Assembly: GCF_016925675.1 (NCBI RefSeq)
Contig: NZ_CP070506.1
Location: forward strand, 3,842,501 to 3,906,500
DNA: 64,000 bases
DNA from: Pseudomonas hygromyciniae
Lineage (GTDB): Bacteria; Pseudomonadota; Gammaproteobacteria; Pseudomonadales; Pseudomonadaceae
Direction: 5' to 3'
Shown here one piece after another: positions 19,388-28,202 of the stretch. The position numbers and the translations under genes were made by a program. Numbering within the stretch: the stretch's first letter is position 1; every line of letters begins with the position of its first letter. The notes below the pieces were generated by a model, which made no database searches, was not told the origin of the DNA, and saw only the letters and a list, made by a program, of their open reading frames with translations.

Positions 19388-20023
19388 TTAGCTGGAAAAT
19401 CCACGGGCCAGTAACATCGCCACCGCCAGTAGCAAGACGGCCGTGACCTTCTGCAACAGCACGCGTTTGCGCGGCGACTCGAGCACATGCTTGATCCGCT
19501 GGCCGAAGTAGCAATAAAGGCAGCCGCTGGCGAACTGCAAGACCAGGAAGGTCAGGCCAAGAATGGCGATGTCACCGGCAGCGCTGTCCTGCCCAACGGC
19601 GGCAAACTGCGGGAACACCGCGCTGAACAGGATGATCGCCTTGGGATTGGACAGGCCGGTCAGCAGGCCCTTGCCGAACAGGCCATGGGGCGTCTCCGGT
19701 CCATGCCCGGCGGTGTTGATCTGCACACCGCTGCTGGTCCACTGTTTGTAGGCCAGGTACAGAATATAGGCCACGCCTACCAGCTGGATGCCTTGGGTAA
19801 TCAGCGGGTAGCCCTTGATCAACTCGGAAAAACCCACGGCAAAGATCAGGATCGAAATCAGGTACGACACGCTGGCGCCGAACTGTGCCGGCAAGGAGTG
19901 GCGCAAGCCATCCTTGAGACCCAGGCTCAGCAGCAGCAAGGTCATGGGGCCGGGGCTGAAAGCCAGGGTGCTGCACAGCACCAGGAAATACAGGAAGGAC
20001 GACAGCGTAAGGGCAGTGACCAT
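19388..20023 (-). CDS. LysE family amino-acid exporter
   Basis: Inner-membrane efflux protein of 211 residues in the LysE/RhtB family. The family N-terminal signature SPGPMTLLLLSLGLKDGLRHSL is present, as is the mid-protein GLLTGLSNPKAIILFSAVFPQF. Six hydrophobic segments fit the family. Start chosen at ATG 20023 so that the first helix begins near the N-terminus; GTG 20038 is possible and neither has a clear ribosome site. It is divergent from the MocR regulator at 20155, a common pairing in which the regulator senses an amine or amino acid and controls the exporter. Confidence 0.88.
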   Translation of the reverse strand: MVTALTLSSFLYFLVLCSTLAFSPGPMTLLLLSLGLKDGLRHSLPAQFGASVSYLISILIFAVGFSELIKGYPLITQGIQLVGVAYILYLAYKQWTSSGVQINTAGHGPETPHGLFGKGLLTGLSNPKAIILFSAVFPQFAAVGQDSAAGDIAILGLTFLVLQFASGCLYCYFGQRIKHVLESPRKRVLLQKVTAVLLLAVAMLLARGFSS

Positions 20024-20154
20024 GGCGGGTAATTTCACGGCAGCGAGGAATGTTGTGCAGTCTAGGGCGCAGATTGCGTGTGGGGCAGGTAAACTCGGCG
20101 GTTATTCACGCAGGCTTTACCGGTAAAGTGACCGGCAAACTTAAGGACGTCGCG

Positions 20155-21564
20155 ATGGCCCTCCCGCAGATCCACTTTGATGACCACACCCCCAAGGTCC
20201 AACAAATCGTCGAGGCCTTCGCCCGCGCCATCGAGCAAGGCGAATTGGCCGCAGGCAGCAAACTGCCGTCGGTGCGTGAGCTGGGGGCGCAGTTGGGTGT
20301 CGGAAAGTTTACCGTCAATGAAGCCCTGGACCGCCTGCGCGGCCAACATCTGCTGACCTCGCGTCAGGGCCGTGGGCACTTTGTCGCCCAGCGCCAGACG
20401 CAGCCGTCGTCGAGCAACTGGGTCGACCTGCTGCCCCAGGATCTGCTCAGTGTGCTGCGCCGACCGATGCTCACCGGCCAGGGCGAGTTGCGCCCCGGTG
20501 GCGGCCATCTGCCCGAAGACTGGCTGGACTCCGAAGCCTTGCGCCAGGCCATGCGCAGTGTGGTGCGCGCCCCTTCCCTGCGCGTTGCCGGCATGGGCAC
20601 GCCGGCGGGTTTCTTGCCGCTGCGCCAGGCCCTGCAACAAAAACTGCAGGGCGATGGCCTGGCGGTCTCGGTGGAGCAGATCATCACCACGCCCAGCACC
20701 CTGCAAGGCCTGGACATGTTGATGCGCCTGCTGGCCCGCCCCGGTGACACGGTGCTGCTGGATGCGCCGTGCTATTTCAACTTCCACGCCAACCTGGCGT
20801 TGCACGGGGTCAGGGTGCTGACACTGCCACGGGGCCCGGACGGTCTCGACTTCGCGGCTCTGGAGCGCTTGCTCGCCGAGGAACGGCCCAGCCTGTATGT
20901 GACCACCAGCATCCTGCACAACCCCACCGGCCATTCCTTCAGCGCAGCCCAGGCCTTCGGGCTGCTGCAACTGATGCGTCAATACCACTGCCATATCATC
21001 GAGGACGACCTCTACGGCGACCTGCACCCCAACCCACCGCCCCGCCTGGCGGCACTCGCCGGCCTGGAGCAAGTGACCTACCTATCGGGCTTCTCGAAAA
21101 CCCTCAGCGCCAACACCCGGGTCAGCTATGTGGTGGCCGCACCGCAACTGGCGGCCAACCTGACCAATATGAAGCTGATGAGCGGCGGCGTGACGTCGGA
21201 ATTGTTCGAGCAACTGGTCTACCGGCTGCTCAGCGAAGGCAGCTATGCGCGGCACCGCAAGCGTATGGTCCAGCGCTTGCTGGAAGCCGGCGCCCGGGTG
21301 GAACAGTGGCTGCGCCGCTGCGGCTGTGAGCTGCCCATGGGGTATGAAGCCGGGATGTTTATCTGGGCGCGCCTGCCGGCTGAGGTCAACGGCGAACAAC
21401 TGGCCGAAGCCGGGCTCAAGCGCGGCATGGTGTTGGCGCCGGGGGCGTTGTTTGGGTATGAGCCGGGGATGGGCGAATTTATGCGCTTCAATGTGGCCCA
21501 TTGTGATGACCCACGGGTGTGGGCCGCGATCGAGCCATTGTGGGAGCGGGCTTGCCCGCGATAG
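20155..21564 (+). CDS. MocR-type GntR/aminotransferase transcription regulator
   Basis: A 469-residue regulator with a GntR winged helix (residues about 10-75: GSKLPSVRELGAQLGVGKFTVNEALDRL) fused to a fold-type I aminotransferase domain (110-465). The PLP lysine is in YLSGFSKTLSANTRVSYV, and NPTGHSF and EDDLYGDL are the usual PLP-site motifs. ATG 20155 is chosen because TTAAGGA precedes it and it starts at the HTH. The C-terminus LWERACPR is encoded by a REP doublet, and the stop at 21562-21564 lies inside that repeat. It probably controls the divergent lysE gene; the ligand is unknown. Confidence 0.88.
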   Translation: MALPQIHFDDHTPKVQQIVEAFARAIEQGELAAGSKLPSVRELGAQLGVGKFTVNEALDRLRGQHLLTSRQGRGHFVAQRQTQPSSSNWVDLLPQDLLSVLRRPMLTGQGELRPGGGHLPEDWLDSEALRQAMRSVVRAPSLRVAGMGTPAGFLPLRQALQQKLQGDGLAVSVEQIITTPSTLQGLDMLMRLLARPGDTVLLDAPCYFNFHANLALHGVRVLTLPRGPDGLDFAALERLLAEERPSLYVTTSILHNPTGHSFSAAQAFGLLQLMRQYHCHIIEDDLYGDLHPNPPPRLAALAGLEQVTYLSGFSKTLSANTRVSYVVAAPQLAANLTNMKLMSGGVTSELFEQLVYRLLSEGSYARHRKRMVQRLLEAGARVEQWLRRCGCELPMGYEAGMFIWARLPAEVNGEQLAEAGLKRGMVLAPGALFGYEPGMGEFMRFNVAHCDDPRVWAAIEPLWERACPR

Positions 21565-21627
21565 CAGTGTGTCAGCCACTTATGCATTAACTGATAGACC
21601 GTCATCGCGGGCAAGCCCGCTCCCACA
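21540..21627. repeat. REP doublet overlapping the 3' end of the MocR gene
   Basis: GTGGGAGCGGGCTTGCCCGC ... GCGGGCAAGCCCGCTCCCAC. The first 25 bases are coding for the end of the regulator and supply its stop codon. Confidence 0.9.
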
Positions 21628-21765
21628 GTCGCGGCCATTGAGTGCACACAAAAACGCAACACTGTAGCGCTTCGAATGTGATGGTCGCTGCTGTCCAGGG
21701 TTTATATAGTCCAGGTCAACAGCCACCCGCCATGAGCCCCAGGGCCCATCACCAGGAAGCGCTCA

Positions 21766-23156
21766 ATGACCGATCTTCATGACCTCACGGCCGCGCAATT
21801 GCTGGAGCGTTTCGCCAGCCGCCAGCTCTCCCCCATCGACTACTACGATCATCTGTTGGCCCACATCGACCGCTGGGAGCCGAAGATCCGTGCCCTGTAC
21901 GCCTTCGATCCTGAGCAGGTGCGCCAACAAGCCCAGGCCTGCACCGAGCGCTGGAACAAAGGCCAGCCCAATGGCGCGCTCGATGGCGTGCCCGTGACCA
22001 TCAAGGAGTTGGTGGCCACCGAAGGGACGCCGATTCCCCTCGGCAGCGCCGCCACCCGCCTGACCCCCGGCCCTCAGGGACGCCCCCGCCCGCCGCGCGG
22101 ATGCGTGAAGCCGGGGCGATTGTGCTGGCCAAGACCACTGTCCCGGATTTCGGCATGCTTTCCTCCGGCCTGTCGAGTTTCCATGGCATCACCCGCAACC
22201 CGTGGAACACCGCCAATAACACCGGTGGCTCGAGTTCGGGCGCTGCCGCGGCGGCGGCTGCCGGTTACGGGCCACTGCATATCGGCACCGATATCGGCGG
22301 CTCGGTGCGCCTGCCCGCCGCCTGGTGCGGCCTGGTGGGCTTCAAGCCGACCCTGGGGCGCATCCCGATCGACCCGTACTACACCGGTCGCACCGCCGGG
22401 CCCATGACCCGCACGGTCGACGACTGCGTGCTGATGATGCAACACCTGGCCCGCCCCGACGCACGCGACGCCACCAGCCTGCCGCCGCCCACCGGCGAGT
22501 GGAGCAACCAGCCGCTGTCGGTCAAGGGCTTGCGCGTTGGCCTGATGCTGGAGCCCGGCGCCGGCCTGCAACCGGAAGGTTTCGTGTGTGAAGCGGTGGA
22601 ACAGGCCGCACGCCTGTTCGAAGCCCATGGCGCCAAGGTCACGCTGATCCCGCCGATCATGGACCGCGCCCAACTCGACGGCCTCGACCAGTTCTGGCGC
22701 GCCCGGCAATGGGGCGACTTGTCGGCCTTGAGCAGCGAGCAGTTCGATAAAGTCTTGCCGTATATCCGCGACTGGGCCGCGCCCGGCGCCGATATCAGCG
22801 GCGTGCAGGCGGTGCAGGGATTCAACCAGACCTTCGAGATGCGCCGCCGCACCGCCCAGGCCTTCAGCGACCTCGACCTGATCCTGTCGCCCACCAACCA
22901 GGTCAACGCGTTCCCCGCCCAATGGCCGTCACCGAGCAATGATCCACAACTACCGTTCGAACACATCGTGTTCACCGTGCCCTGGAACATGGGCGAACAA
23001 CCGGCGCTGTCGATCAACTGTGGTTTTGCTGCCGATGGCATGCCCATCGGCCTGCAGATGATCGCTCCCCGTTTTGCCGATATCTGGCTGCTGCAAATCG
23101 CAAAAACCTATGAGAGCTGGCGTGGCGCAATCCACCAATGGCCGAACCCGAACTGA
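21766..23156 (+). pseudogene. Amidase (AS family), broken by two +1 insertions
   Basis: Amidase-signature enzyme of about 462 residues after repair, hydrolysing an amide to acid and ammonia. The Ser-Ser-Lys triad is complete: Lys in VTIKELVATEG (about 83), Ser in NNTGGSSSGAAAAAA and Ser in IGTDIGGSVRLPAAW. As given, the frame shifts at 22077-22087, where GGG and CCCCC each look one base too long; removing both gives QDAPPAARMREAGA. Frames are good for 21766-22076 and 22088-23156. It precedes an MHS transporter and an OprD porin, a likely uptake-and-degradation set for an amide. Confidence 0.88.
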
Positions 23157-23196
23157 CCTTGACGCTGTAACAGAACTGCCCACCCACACGCCCGTT

Positions 23197-23222
23197 CCCA
23201 GGCCCCAAGGCCGGGGCCTGGG
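23197..23222. terminator. GC-rich hairpin before the MHS transporter
   Basis: CCCAGGCCCC-AAGGCC-GGGGCCTGGG, a perfect 10-bp stem with a 6-base loop, between the amidase stop and the transporter start at 23252. There is no T-run, so it may be an attenuator or mRNA-stabilising stem rather than a classical terminator. Confidence 0.45.
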
Positions 23223-23251
23223 CGACCTATAACTAAAACCGAGGGGCTGGT

Positions 23252-24604
23252 ATGCACACTGAACATTTGACTCGCGAGGGTCCCGAGCACACACCCGAAA
23301 CGCCATCACCGGACGCCGGCAGGAAGAGCATCTTCGCCGTGGTGCTGGGCAATGCCGTGGAGTTTTTCGACTTTGGGGTCTACGCGACCTTTGCGGTGAT
23401 GATCGGCCATACGTTTTTCCCGTCCGACAGCGCCTTCGTCAGCTTGATGCTGTCGGTCACGGCCTTCGGCATCGGCTTTATCGTGCGGCCCCTGGGCGCG
23501 GTGCTGATTGGCGCCTACGCCGACCGCGTCGGGCGCAAGCCGGCGATGTTGCTGACCCTGGTGATGATGGCGGTAGGCACCGGCAGTATTGCGATATTGC
23601 CCGGCTACGAGACCATCGGGATCGCCGCGCCGATCCTGCTGGTGGTCACCCGTATGATCCAGGGCCTGGCCTGGGGCGGTGAGGCCGGCCCCGCCACCAC
23701 TTACATCCTCGAAGCCGCGCCGCCGCATAAACGCGGCACCTATGCCTGCTGGCAAGTGGTGGCCCAGGGCGTCGCCGCCATGGCCGCGGGGCTGGTGGGT
23801 TATACCCTGACCAAAGTGATGTCCCCCGAAGACCTCAACAGCTGGGGCTGGCGCGTGCCGTTCGTGTTCGGCCTGCTGGTGTTGCCGATTGGTATCTACA
23901 TCCGCCGCAACCTGGCCGAGACCTTCCATGGCCAGGGCGAAACCACCAGCACTGGCGATCTGGTGCGCGAAGTCTGCGGCAAGCATCGGCGTGCCCTGGT
24001 CCTGGGTTTGCTGATCCTCTCGGGCAGCACCATCACCCAGTACTTTCTCAACTACATGACCACTTTTGCCCTGACGGAGCTGAAGCTGCCCACCAGTATT
24101 TCCATGCTCTCGACCCTGGTGGCCGGTGCAGCCATGGCGGTGTGCGCAGTGGCCGGCGGCATGTTGTGCGACCGCTTCGGGCGCCGCGCAATTTTGATGA
24201 CGCCACGGGTAGTGCTGTTGCTGATCCTGTTCCCGGCGCTGCAGTTAATGACCGAACACCCCAGCCCCTCGACCTTCCTCCTGACCCTGGCGGTGCTGTC
24301 CGGCCTGCATGGCATGAGCGGCGCGGCGTTGATCGTGTTGCTGGTGGAGAGCTTCCCCAAATCCGTGCGCTCGACCGGGTTCTCCATCGTCTACGCCTTT
24401 GGTGTGGCGGCGTTTGGCGGCACCGCGCAGATCATCATCACCTGGCTGATCGGCACCACAGGCGACCCGATGTCACCGGTGTGGTACCTGCTGATCGCCA
24501 ACCTGGTGTGCCTCACCGCCGCCTGGTTCGCCAAGGAAACCCGGCCAGTGCTTCCCGGCACCCCGACCCGCGAAACCCGGCTCAGAGAAGCCCCGGTTCG
24601 CTGA
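23252..24604 (+). CDS. MFS transporter, metabolite:H+ symporter (MHS) family
   Basis: Inner-membrane proton symporter of 450 residues with twelve predicted helices. MHS signatures are present: NAVEFFDFGVYATFAVMIG in TM1, the loop 2-3 motif GAYADRVGRKPAM and the repeat-half version CDRFGRRAIL. The closest well-known relatives carry alpha-ketoglutarate, citrate, proline or betaine; the substrate here is probably the product or substrate of the neighbouring amidase. It lies between the amidase and an OprD porin on the same strand, with a REP doublet before the porin. Confidence 0.88.
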   Translation: MHTEHLTREGPEHTPETPSPDAGRKSIFAVVLGNAVEFFDFGVYATFAVMIGHTFFPSDSAFVSLMLSVTAFGIGFIVRPLGAVLIGAYADRVGRKPAMLLTLVMMAVGTGSIAILPGYETIGIAAPILLVVTRMIQGLAWGGEAGPATTYILEAAPPHKRGTYACWQVVAQGVAAMAAGLVGYTLTKVMSPEDLNSWGWRVPFVFGLLVLPIGIYIRRNLAETFHGQGETTSTGDLVREVCGKHRRALVLGLLILSGSTITQYFLNYMTTFALTELKLPTSISMLSTLVAGAAMAVCAVAGGMLCDRFGRRAILMTPRVVLLLILFPALQLMTEHPSPSTFLLTLAVLSGLHGMSGAALIVLLVESFPKSVRSTGFSIVYAFGVAAFGGTAQIIITWLIGTTGDPMSPVWYLLIANLVCLTAAWFAKETRPVLPGTPTRETRLREAPVR

Positions 24605-24625
24605 ACAGCGCGTATGCACCCTTCA

Positions 24626-24725
24626 TGTAGGAGCGAGCTTGCTCGCGAAGACCGTCAACGATAACGCGCGCATTCTGGATGCACGCGGCGGTCTCCGGCT
24701 TTTCGCGAGCAAGCTCGCTCCTACA
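24626..24725. repeat. REP doublet
   Basis: TGTAGGAGCGAGCTTGCTCG and its inverted partner CGAGCAAGCTCGCTCCTACA, located between the MHS transporter and the porin. Confidence 0.9.
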
Positions 24726-24751
24726 GTTTCTTCTCTGTGTGGGGATTAACC

Positions 24752-26098
24752 ATGTATCCACGTCTTTTCCTGGTCGCCACCCTGGCGACCGGCACCCAGG
24801 CTTATGCGCAAGAAAACGCCCAGGCCAGCGCTCCCGGCTTTATCGAAGGCAGCAGCCTGGACCTGAACCTGCGTCACTACTATTCCAACCAGCACACCCA
24901 ACGCAGCACTTACCTGAGCATCAAGAAACCCGGCGGCATCCAACCCACCCGCGTGCGCGAAACCTGGGTACAGACCGCCATGCTCAAGTACAGCTCCGGC
25001 TATACCCAAGGCGTGATCGGCGTGGGGGTGGATGTGGGAGTGTTCAGTGCGGTCAACCTGCAACGCGGGCATGGCAAGGTGGCCAATGGCGGCGACCGCG
25101 TGCTGGTGGACAGCGACGGCGACGCGATCCCGACCTGGAGCCGCCTGGGGGTGGGTGATGTGCGGTTTCGCCTGTCCAACACTGAGCTCAAGGCCGGGCG
25201 CTTGATGACCGACAACCCGATCCTGCGCTACAAGGACAACCGCGCCCTGCCCTCAAGCTTCCAGGGCGTGGGCCTGTACAGCAATGAACTGGACTGGCTG
25301 TCGGTCCAGGGCGGCAGCTTCGATCGGGCCATCCCGCGCACCGGTACCGGCGCCGAGCGCCTGACCACCACCTTCGGCAACCGCGCCTACAGCGGCGCAC
25401 GCATCAGTTACCTGGGAGCCACGCTCAAGCCGGGCTACGGTCTGGAAGCCAGCCTCTACGGCTCACGCTTCGAGGACATGTGGGACCAGTACTACCTGGG
25501 GCTGACCCATCGCATCGGCGACAAAAACACCGTCGCCCTCAAGACCGCCCTGCACTACTACCACACCGAGGATTCCGGCCAGCAACGCCTGGGTTATATC
25601 GACAATGACGCCGCCAGCCTGGCCGTGACCGCCAACCACCAGGCCCACAGCCTGACCCTGGCCTGGCAACAGGTGTTCGGCAACGAGTACTTCGACTATG
25701 TGTGGGAGTCCACCGGCAACTACATGGCCAACTCGCTGTACTCGGACTACAACGGCCCCAACGAAAAATCCTGGCAACTGCGCTACGACCTCGACCTGGC
25801 GGCCTACGGCGTGCCCGGCCTGACCGCCAGCCTGTGGCACGCCAAGGGCTGGGGCATCGACGGCACGCACTACGAGGGGGATCGCAACGGCCACAACACC
25901 GGCTACAACGTGCGCGGCCTGGACAACGCCAAGCACAACGAAAACGGCTTGATGCTGGCCTATGTGGTGCAATCGGGGAAGCTGAAAAACTCGGTCCTGC
26001 GCACCATCGTCTACAACCACCGCGCCAGCGGCGGGCAGATCGATGGCAGCTACGACGAATTCAGGATCGTCGGTAACTTCCCCATCAACCTGTTCTGA
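24752..26098 (+). CDS. OprD-family outer-membrane porin
   Basis: Substrate-selective 18-strand porin of 448 residues. A signal peptide ends near residue 20 (GTQAYAQ). OprD features include the N-terminal strand SLDLNLRHYYSN, GLYSNELDWLSVQGG, the segment YFDYVWESTGNYMANSLYSDYNGPNEKSWQLRYD, and a terminal aromatic strand (GNFPINLF). The ATG at 24752 is chosen with GGGGATT upstream. Its place after an amidase and MHS transporter suggests uptake of a small carboxylate, amide or amino-acid-like compound. A strong terminator follows. Confidence 0.92.
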   Translation: MYPRLFLVATLATGTQAYAQENAQASAPGFIEGSSLDLNLRHYYSNQHTQRSTYLSIKKPGGIQPTRVRETWVQTAMLKYSSGYTQGVIGVGVDVGVFSAVNLQRGHGKVANGGDRVLVDSDGDAIPTWSRLGVGDVRFRLSNTELKAGRLMTDNPILRYKDNRALPSSFQGVGLYSNELDWLSVQGGSFDRAIPRTGTGAERLTTTFGNRAYSGARISYLGATLKPGYGLEASLYGSRFEDMWDQYYLGLTHRIGDKNTVALKTALHYYHTEDSGQQRLGYIDNDAASLAVTANHQAHSLTLAWQQVFGNEYFDYVWESTGNYMANSLYSDYNGPNEKSWQLRYDLDLAAYGVPGLTASLWHAKGWGIDGTHYEGDRNGHNTGYNVRGLDNAKHNENGLMLAYVVQSGKLKNSVLRTIVYNHRASGGQIDGSYDEFRIVGNFPINLF

Positions 26099-26104
26099 TC
26101 CCCG

Positions 26105-26139
26105 CCCGTCGGCACAAGGCAATGCCGACGGGTAATTTT
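26105..26139 (+). terminator. Rho-independent terminator after oprD-like gene
   Basis: CCCGTCGGCA-CAAGGCAA-TGCCGACGGG, a perfect 10-bp stem seven bases after the porin stop, followed by TAATTTTC. Confidence 0.75.
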
Positions 26140-26236
26140 CAGAATTCTTACACCCTGTATGCGACTGCTCCGGCATTGGCTCGCCGCCGCCCTTGGTAAA
26201 AAACCTGTCCCTACGGACGGTTACCCAGGAACGCGG

Positions 26237-26983
26237 ATGAAACCTTTGAAAGCAGCAGCGCTTTGCGTCATCAGTGGATGGATGATGCTCTTGAGTTCAC
26301 CCGGCCACACAGCGCCGCCGGGGATTGAATGGCTGGTGGATTGCCCGCGCCTACCCGGGCAGGCCCTTGATCATGAGGTAGTGGAACGCACCCAGTGCGG
26401 CATCGTCACCGTGCCGCAAAACCATCAGGCAGCGGGCCCACGCACGTTGCGCCTGACCCTCACCCGGGTCGGTGCCCGCCAGCCGCTGGAGCGCAGGGGC
26501 GTGATCTTCGTTCGGCCGGCCAGGCCACAGGCAGATCTGCACGGGGTGTTCGCCGTGCATGTGGCGACGGTCTGGAAGTACTACAACAGCGAGGCTTACC
26601 GCACGCTGACCCAGTTCTACGATGTCATCGAATTGAGCCTGCGCAACGTGCGCGATGAGACTGCCAACGAACAGTCGGCCTGGGACATGGAGTTCGTGCG
26701 CCAGCAACTGGGCGAGCAGCGGATCAGCTTCCTGGGTATCGCCCAGGGCAATTCCGTGGGTGCCGGTTACGCTACGTTGTTTGCCGAGCGCGTCGAGCGC
26801 ATGGTGTTGATCCAGCCCAGCGACAACGCCCAGGCGTTAGCGCCACTGCCCGCGACCCTACAGCTCAAGGGCCCGTATCTACAGAGCACCACGGATGCCA
26901 GCCAGTGCGTCAACCGCTGGGCCGGCACCTACCTGGCCCAAGGCAGGCAGCCGCCGCCGTCGGCCCGTTGCCTGGCCGACTAA
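26237..26983 (+). CDS. Small secreted alpha/beta-hydrolase-like protein
   Basis: A 248-residue protein with a signal peptide (about 1-31, ALCVISGWMMLLSSPGHTA), so periplasmic or exported. The N-terminal part resembles secreted TAP-type aminopeptidases (CGIVTVPQNHQ; LTLTRVGA). The nucleophile elbow looks like G-N-S-V-G in FLGIAQGNSVGAGYATLF, followed by ERVERMVLIQP. The chain stops soon after, so the cap and the acid/His part found in full-length relatives (about 450-500 residues) are missing. It may be a truncated or degenerate enzyme. ATG 26237 has AGGAACGCGG before it. The function is uncertain. Confidence 0.65.
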   Translation: MKPLKAAALCVISGWMMLLSSPGHTAPPGIEWLVDCPRLPGQALDHEVVERTQCGIVTVPQNHQAAGPRTLRLTLTRVGARQPLERRGVIFVRPARPQADLHGVFAVHVATVWKYYNSEAYRTLTQFYDVIELSLRNVRDETANEQSAWDMEFVRQQLGEQRISFLGIAQGNSVGAGYATLFAERVERMVLIQPSDNAQALAPLPATLQLKGPYLQSTTDASQCVNRWAGTYLAQGRQPPPSARCLAD

Positions 26984-26987
26984 GGCC

Positions 26988-27893
26988 TCAATCCACCAGC
27001 GCGCACCGCTGCATCGCGCTGGCCAGCATCTCCTGGCACTTGAGCACCGCAACCGAACGCGGTCGGTTGCGGTACCCGCACAGGTCGATGCGGATCCGCC
27101 CCAAGTGCTCATCGGCAATCGGCACCGCCACCAGGCCATCGCCCAGGTCGCGGGCGTCGGCATCCACCTGGGGCAGGATCAACACCGCCGCCCGTTGCCG
27201 GGCCAGGCTTTTCTGCACCTCCAGGGAACTGGTGGTGAACACCGGCTGGATCGTCACTCCACGCTTTTTCGCCGCGGCCTCCAGGGCCTGGCGCACGCCG
27301 TACGCCGAGTCGGGGATGGCCAGGGGCTGGCCTTCAAGTTCGCGCAGTTCAATGCTGTCGCGCTGGGCAAAGGGGTGTTCGGCACTGACCAGCACCCGGT
27401 GCCACAGCTCGCATTGCGCAGTGACTTCAACATCGGCCCGCTCCTGCAGATAGAACGCCAGGCCCAGGTCGGCCTCACCGCTGCACAGTGCATCGAGGGT
27501 GGCTGAAGCGCTGGCGATCACAATATTGAACGTGACCTTGGGATGGGCGCGGTAGAACGCCGCGAGCACCGGCGCCAACACCGTGGAAACGATACTTTCT
27601 GACACATGAATACTGATGTTACCCGCCACCTGGCTTTGCCGGCTGGCGATCACATCGCGCACCTGATCGAGGCCGCGCAGGGTACTCGTGACCTGTTCGG
27701 CCAGGCACTCGCCCTCCATCGTCAAGCGGATGCCACGCGGGCCGCGCTCAATCAGGGCGGCGCCAAAGAAGTGTTCAAGGTGTTCGATCTGCCGGCTGAC
27801 GGCAGTGGGCGTGACGTACAAACGCTCGGCCGCCTTACGCAACGAGGCGCAGCGCGCCACCTCGTGAAAATACCGCAAGGCTCGTAATTGCAT
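26988..27893 (-). CDS. LysR family transcription regulator
   Basis: DNA-binding regulator of 301 residues: N-terminal winged HTH (MQLRALRYFHEVARCASLRKA... RLYVTPTAVSRQIEHLE, 1-60) and a LysR effector domain (about 90-295). ATG 27893 is chosen, with GGAG eight to ten bases before it; the longer frame upstream runs through REP DNA. It ends five bases from the convergent hydrolase gene. The target is unknown; it may control the amidase/MHS/porin genes or an unlinked locus. Confidence 0.88.
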   Translation of the reverse strand: MQLRALRYFHEVARCASLRKAAERLYVTPTAVSRQIEHLEHFFGAALIERGPRGIRLTMEGECLAEQVTSTLRGLDQVRDVIASRQSQVAGNISIHVSESIVSTVLAPVLAAFYRAHPKVTFNIVIASASATLDALCSGEADLGLAFYLQERADVEVTAQCELWHRVLVSAEHPFAQRDSIELRELEGQPLAIPDSAYGVRQALEAAAKKRGVTIQPVFTTSSLEVQKSLARQRAAVLILPQVDADARDLGDGLVAVPIADEHLGRIRIDLCGYRNRPRSVAVLKCQEMLASAMQRCALVD

Positions 27894-27979
27894 GGTCAGT
27901 TGCTCCTGCACAAAGACTGGAGCGCTAAGGCACGCAATTACTGCGCCAGGCTCGATCTGCCTAACTCCACAACTCAACT

Positions 27980-28067
27980 GTGGGAGCTGGCTTGCCTGCG
28001 ATAACGGTGGGCCAGGCAATATTTTCTCAGTTGATACACCGCTATCGCAGGCAAGCCAGCTCCCACA
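27980..28067. repeat. REP doublet
   Basis: GTGGGAGCTGGCTTGCCTGC and its inverted partner GCAGGCAAGCCAGCTCCCAC, about 90 bases upstream of the LysR start. Confidence 0.88.
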
Positions 28068-28167
28068 GTTGATTTGAGCTGGCCTGCTAGTCCAAAGGTG
28101 GTTTACGACCTGTTTTACCTGAAAACGACCCCTGCCGTTGACGCCCCTGCTCAACCCCTATTAAGTG

Positions 28168-28196
28168 CTATTTATCCGCATTAATACGATAAATAG
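28168..28196. promoter_or_regulatory. Candidate GntR operator (9-bp inverted repeat)
   Basis: CTATTTATC and GATAAATAG, perfect arms with an 11-base spacer, ending six bases before the GntR start codon. The position suits autoregulation by the encoded repressor. Confidence 0.55.
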
Positions 28197-28202
28197 AAAA
28201 CC

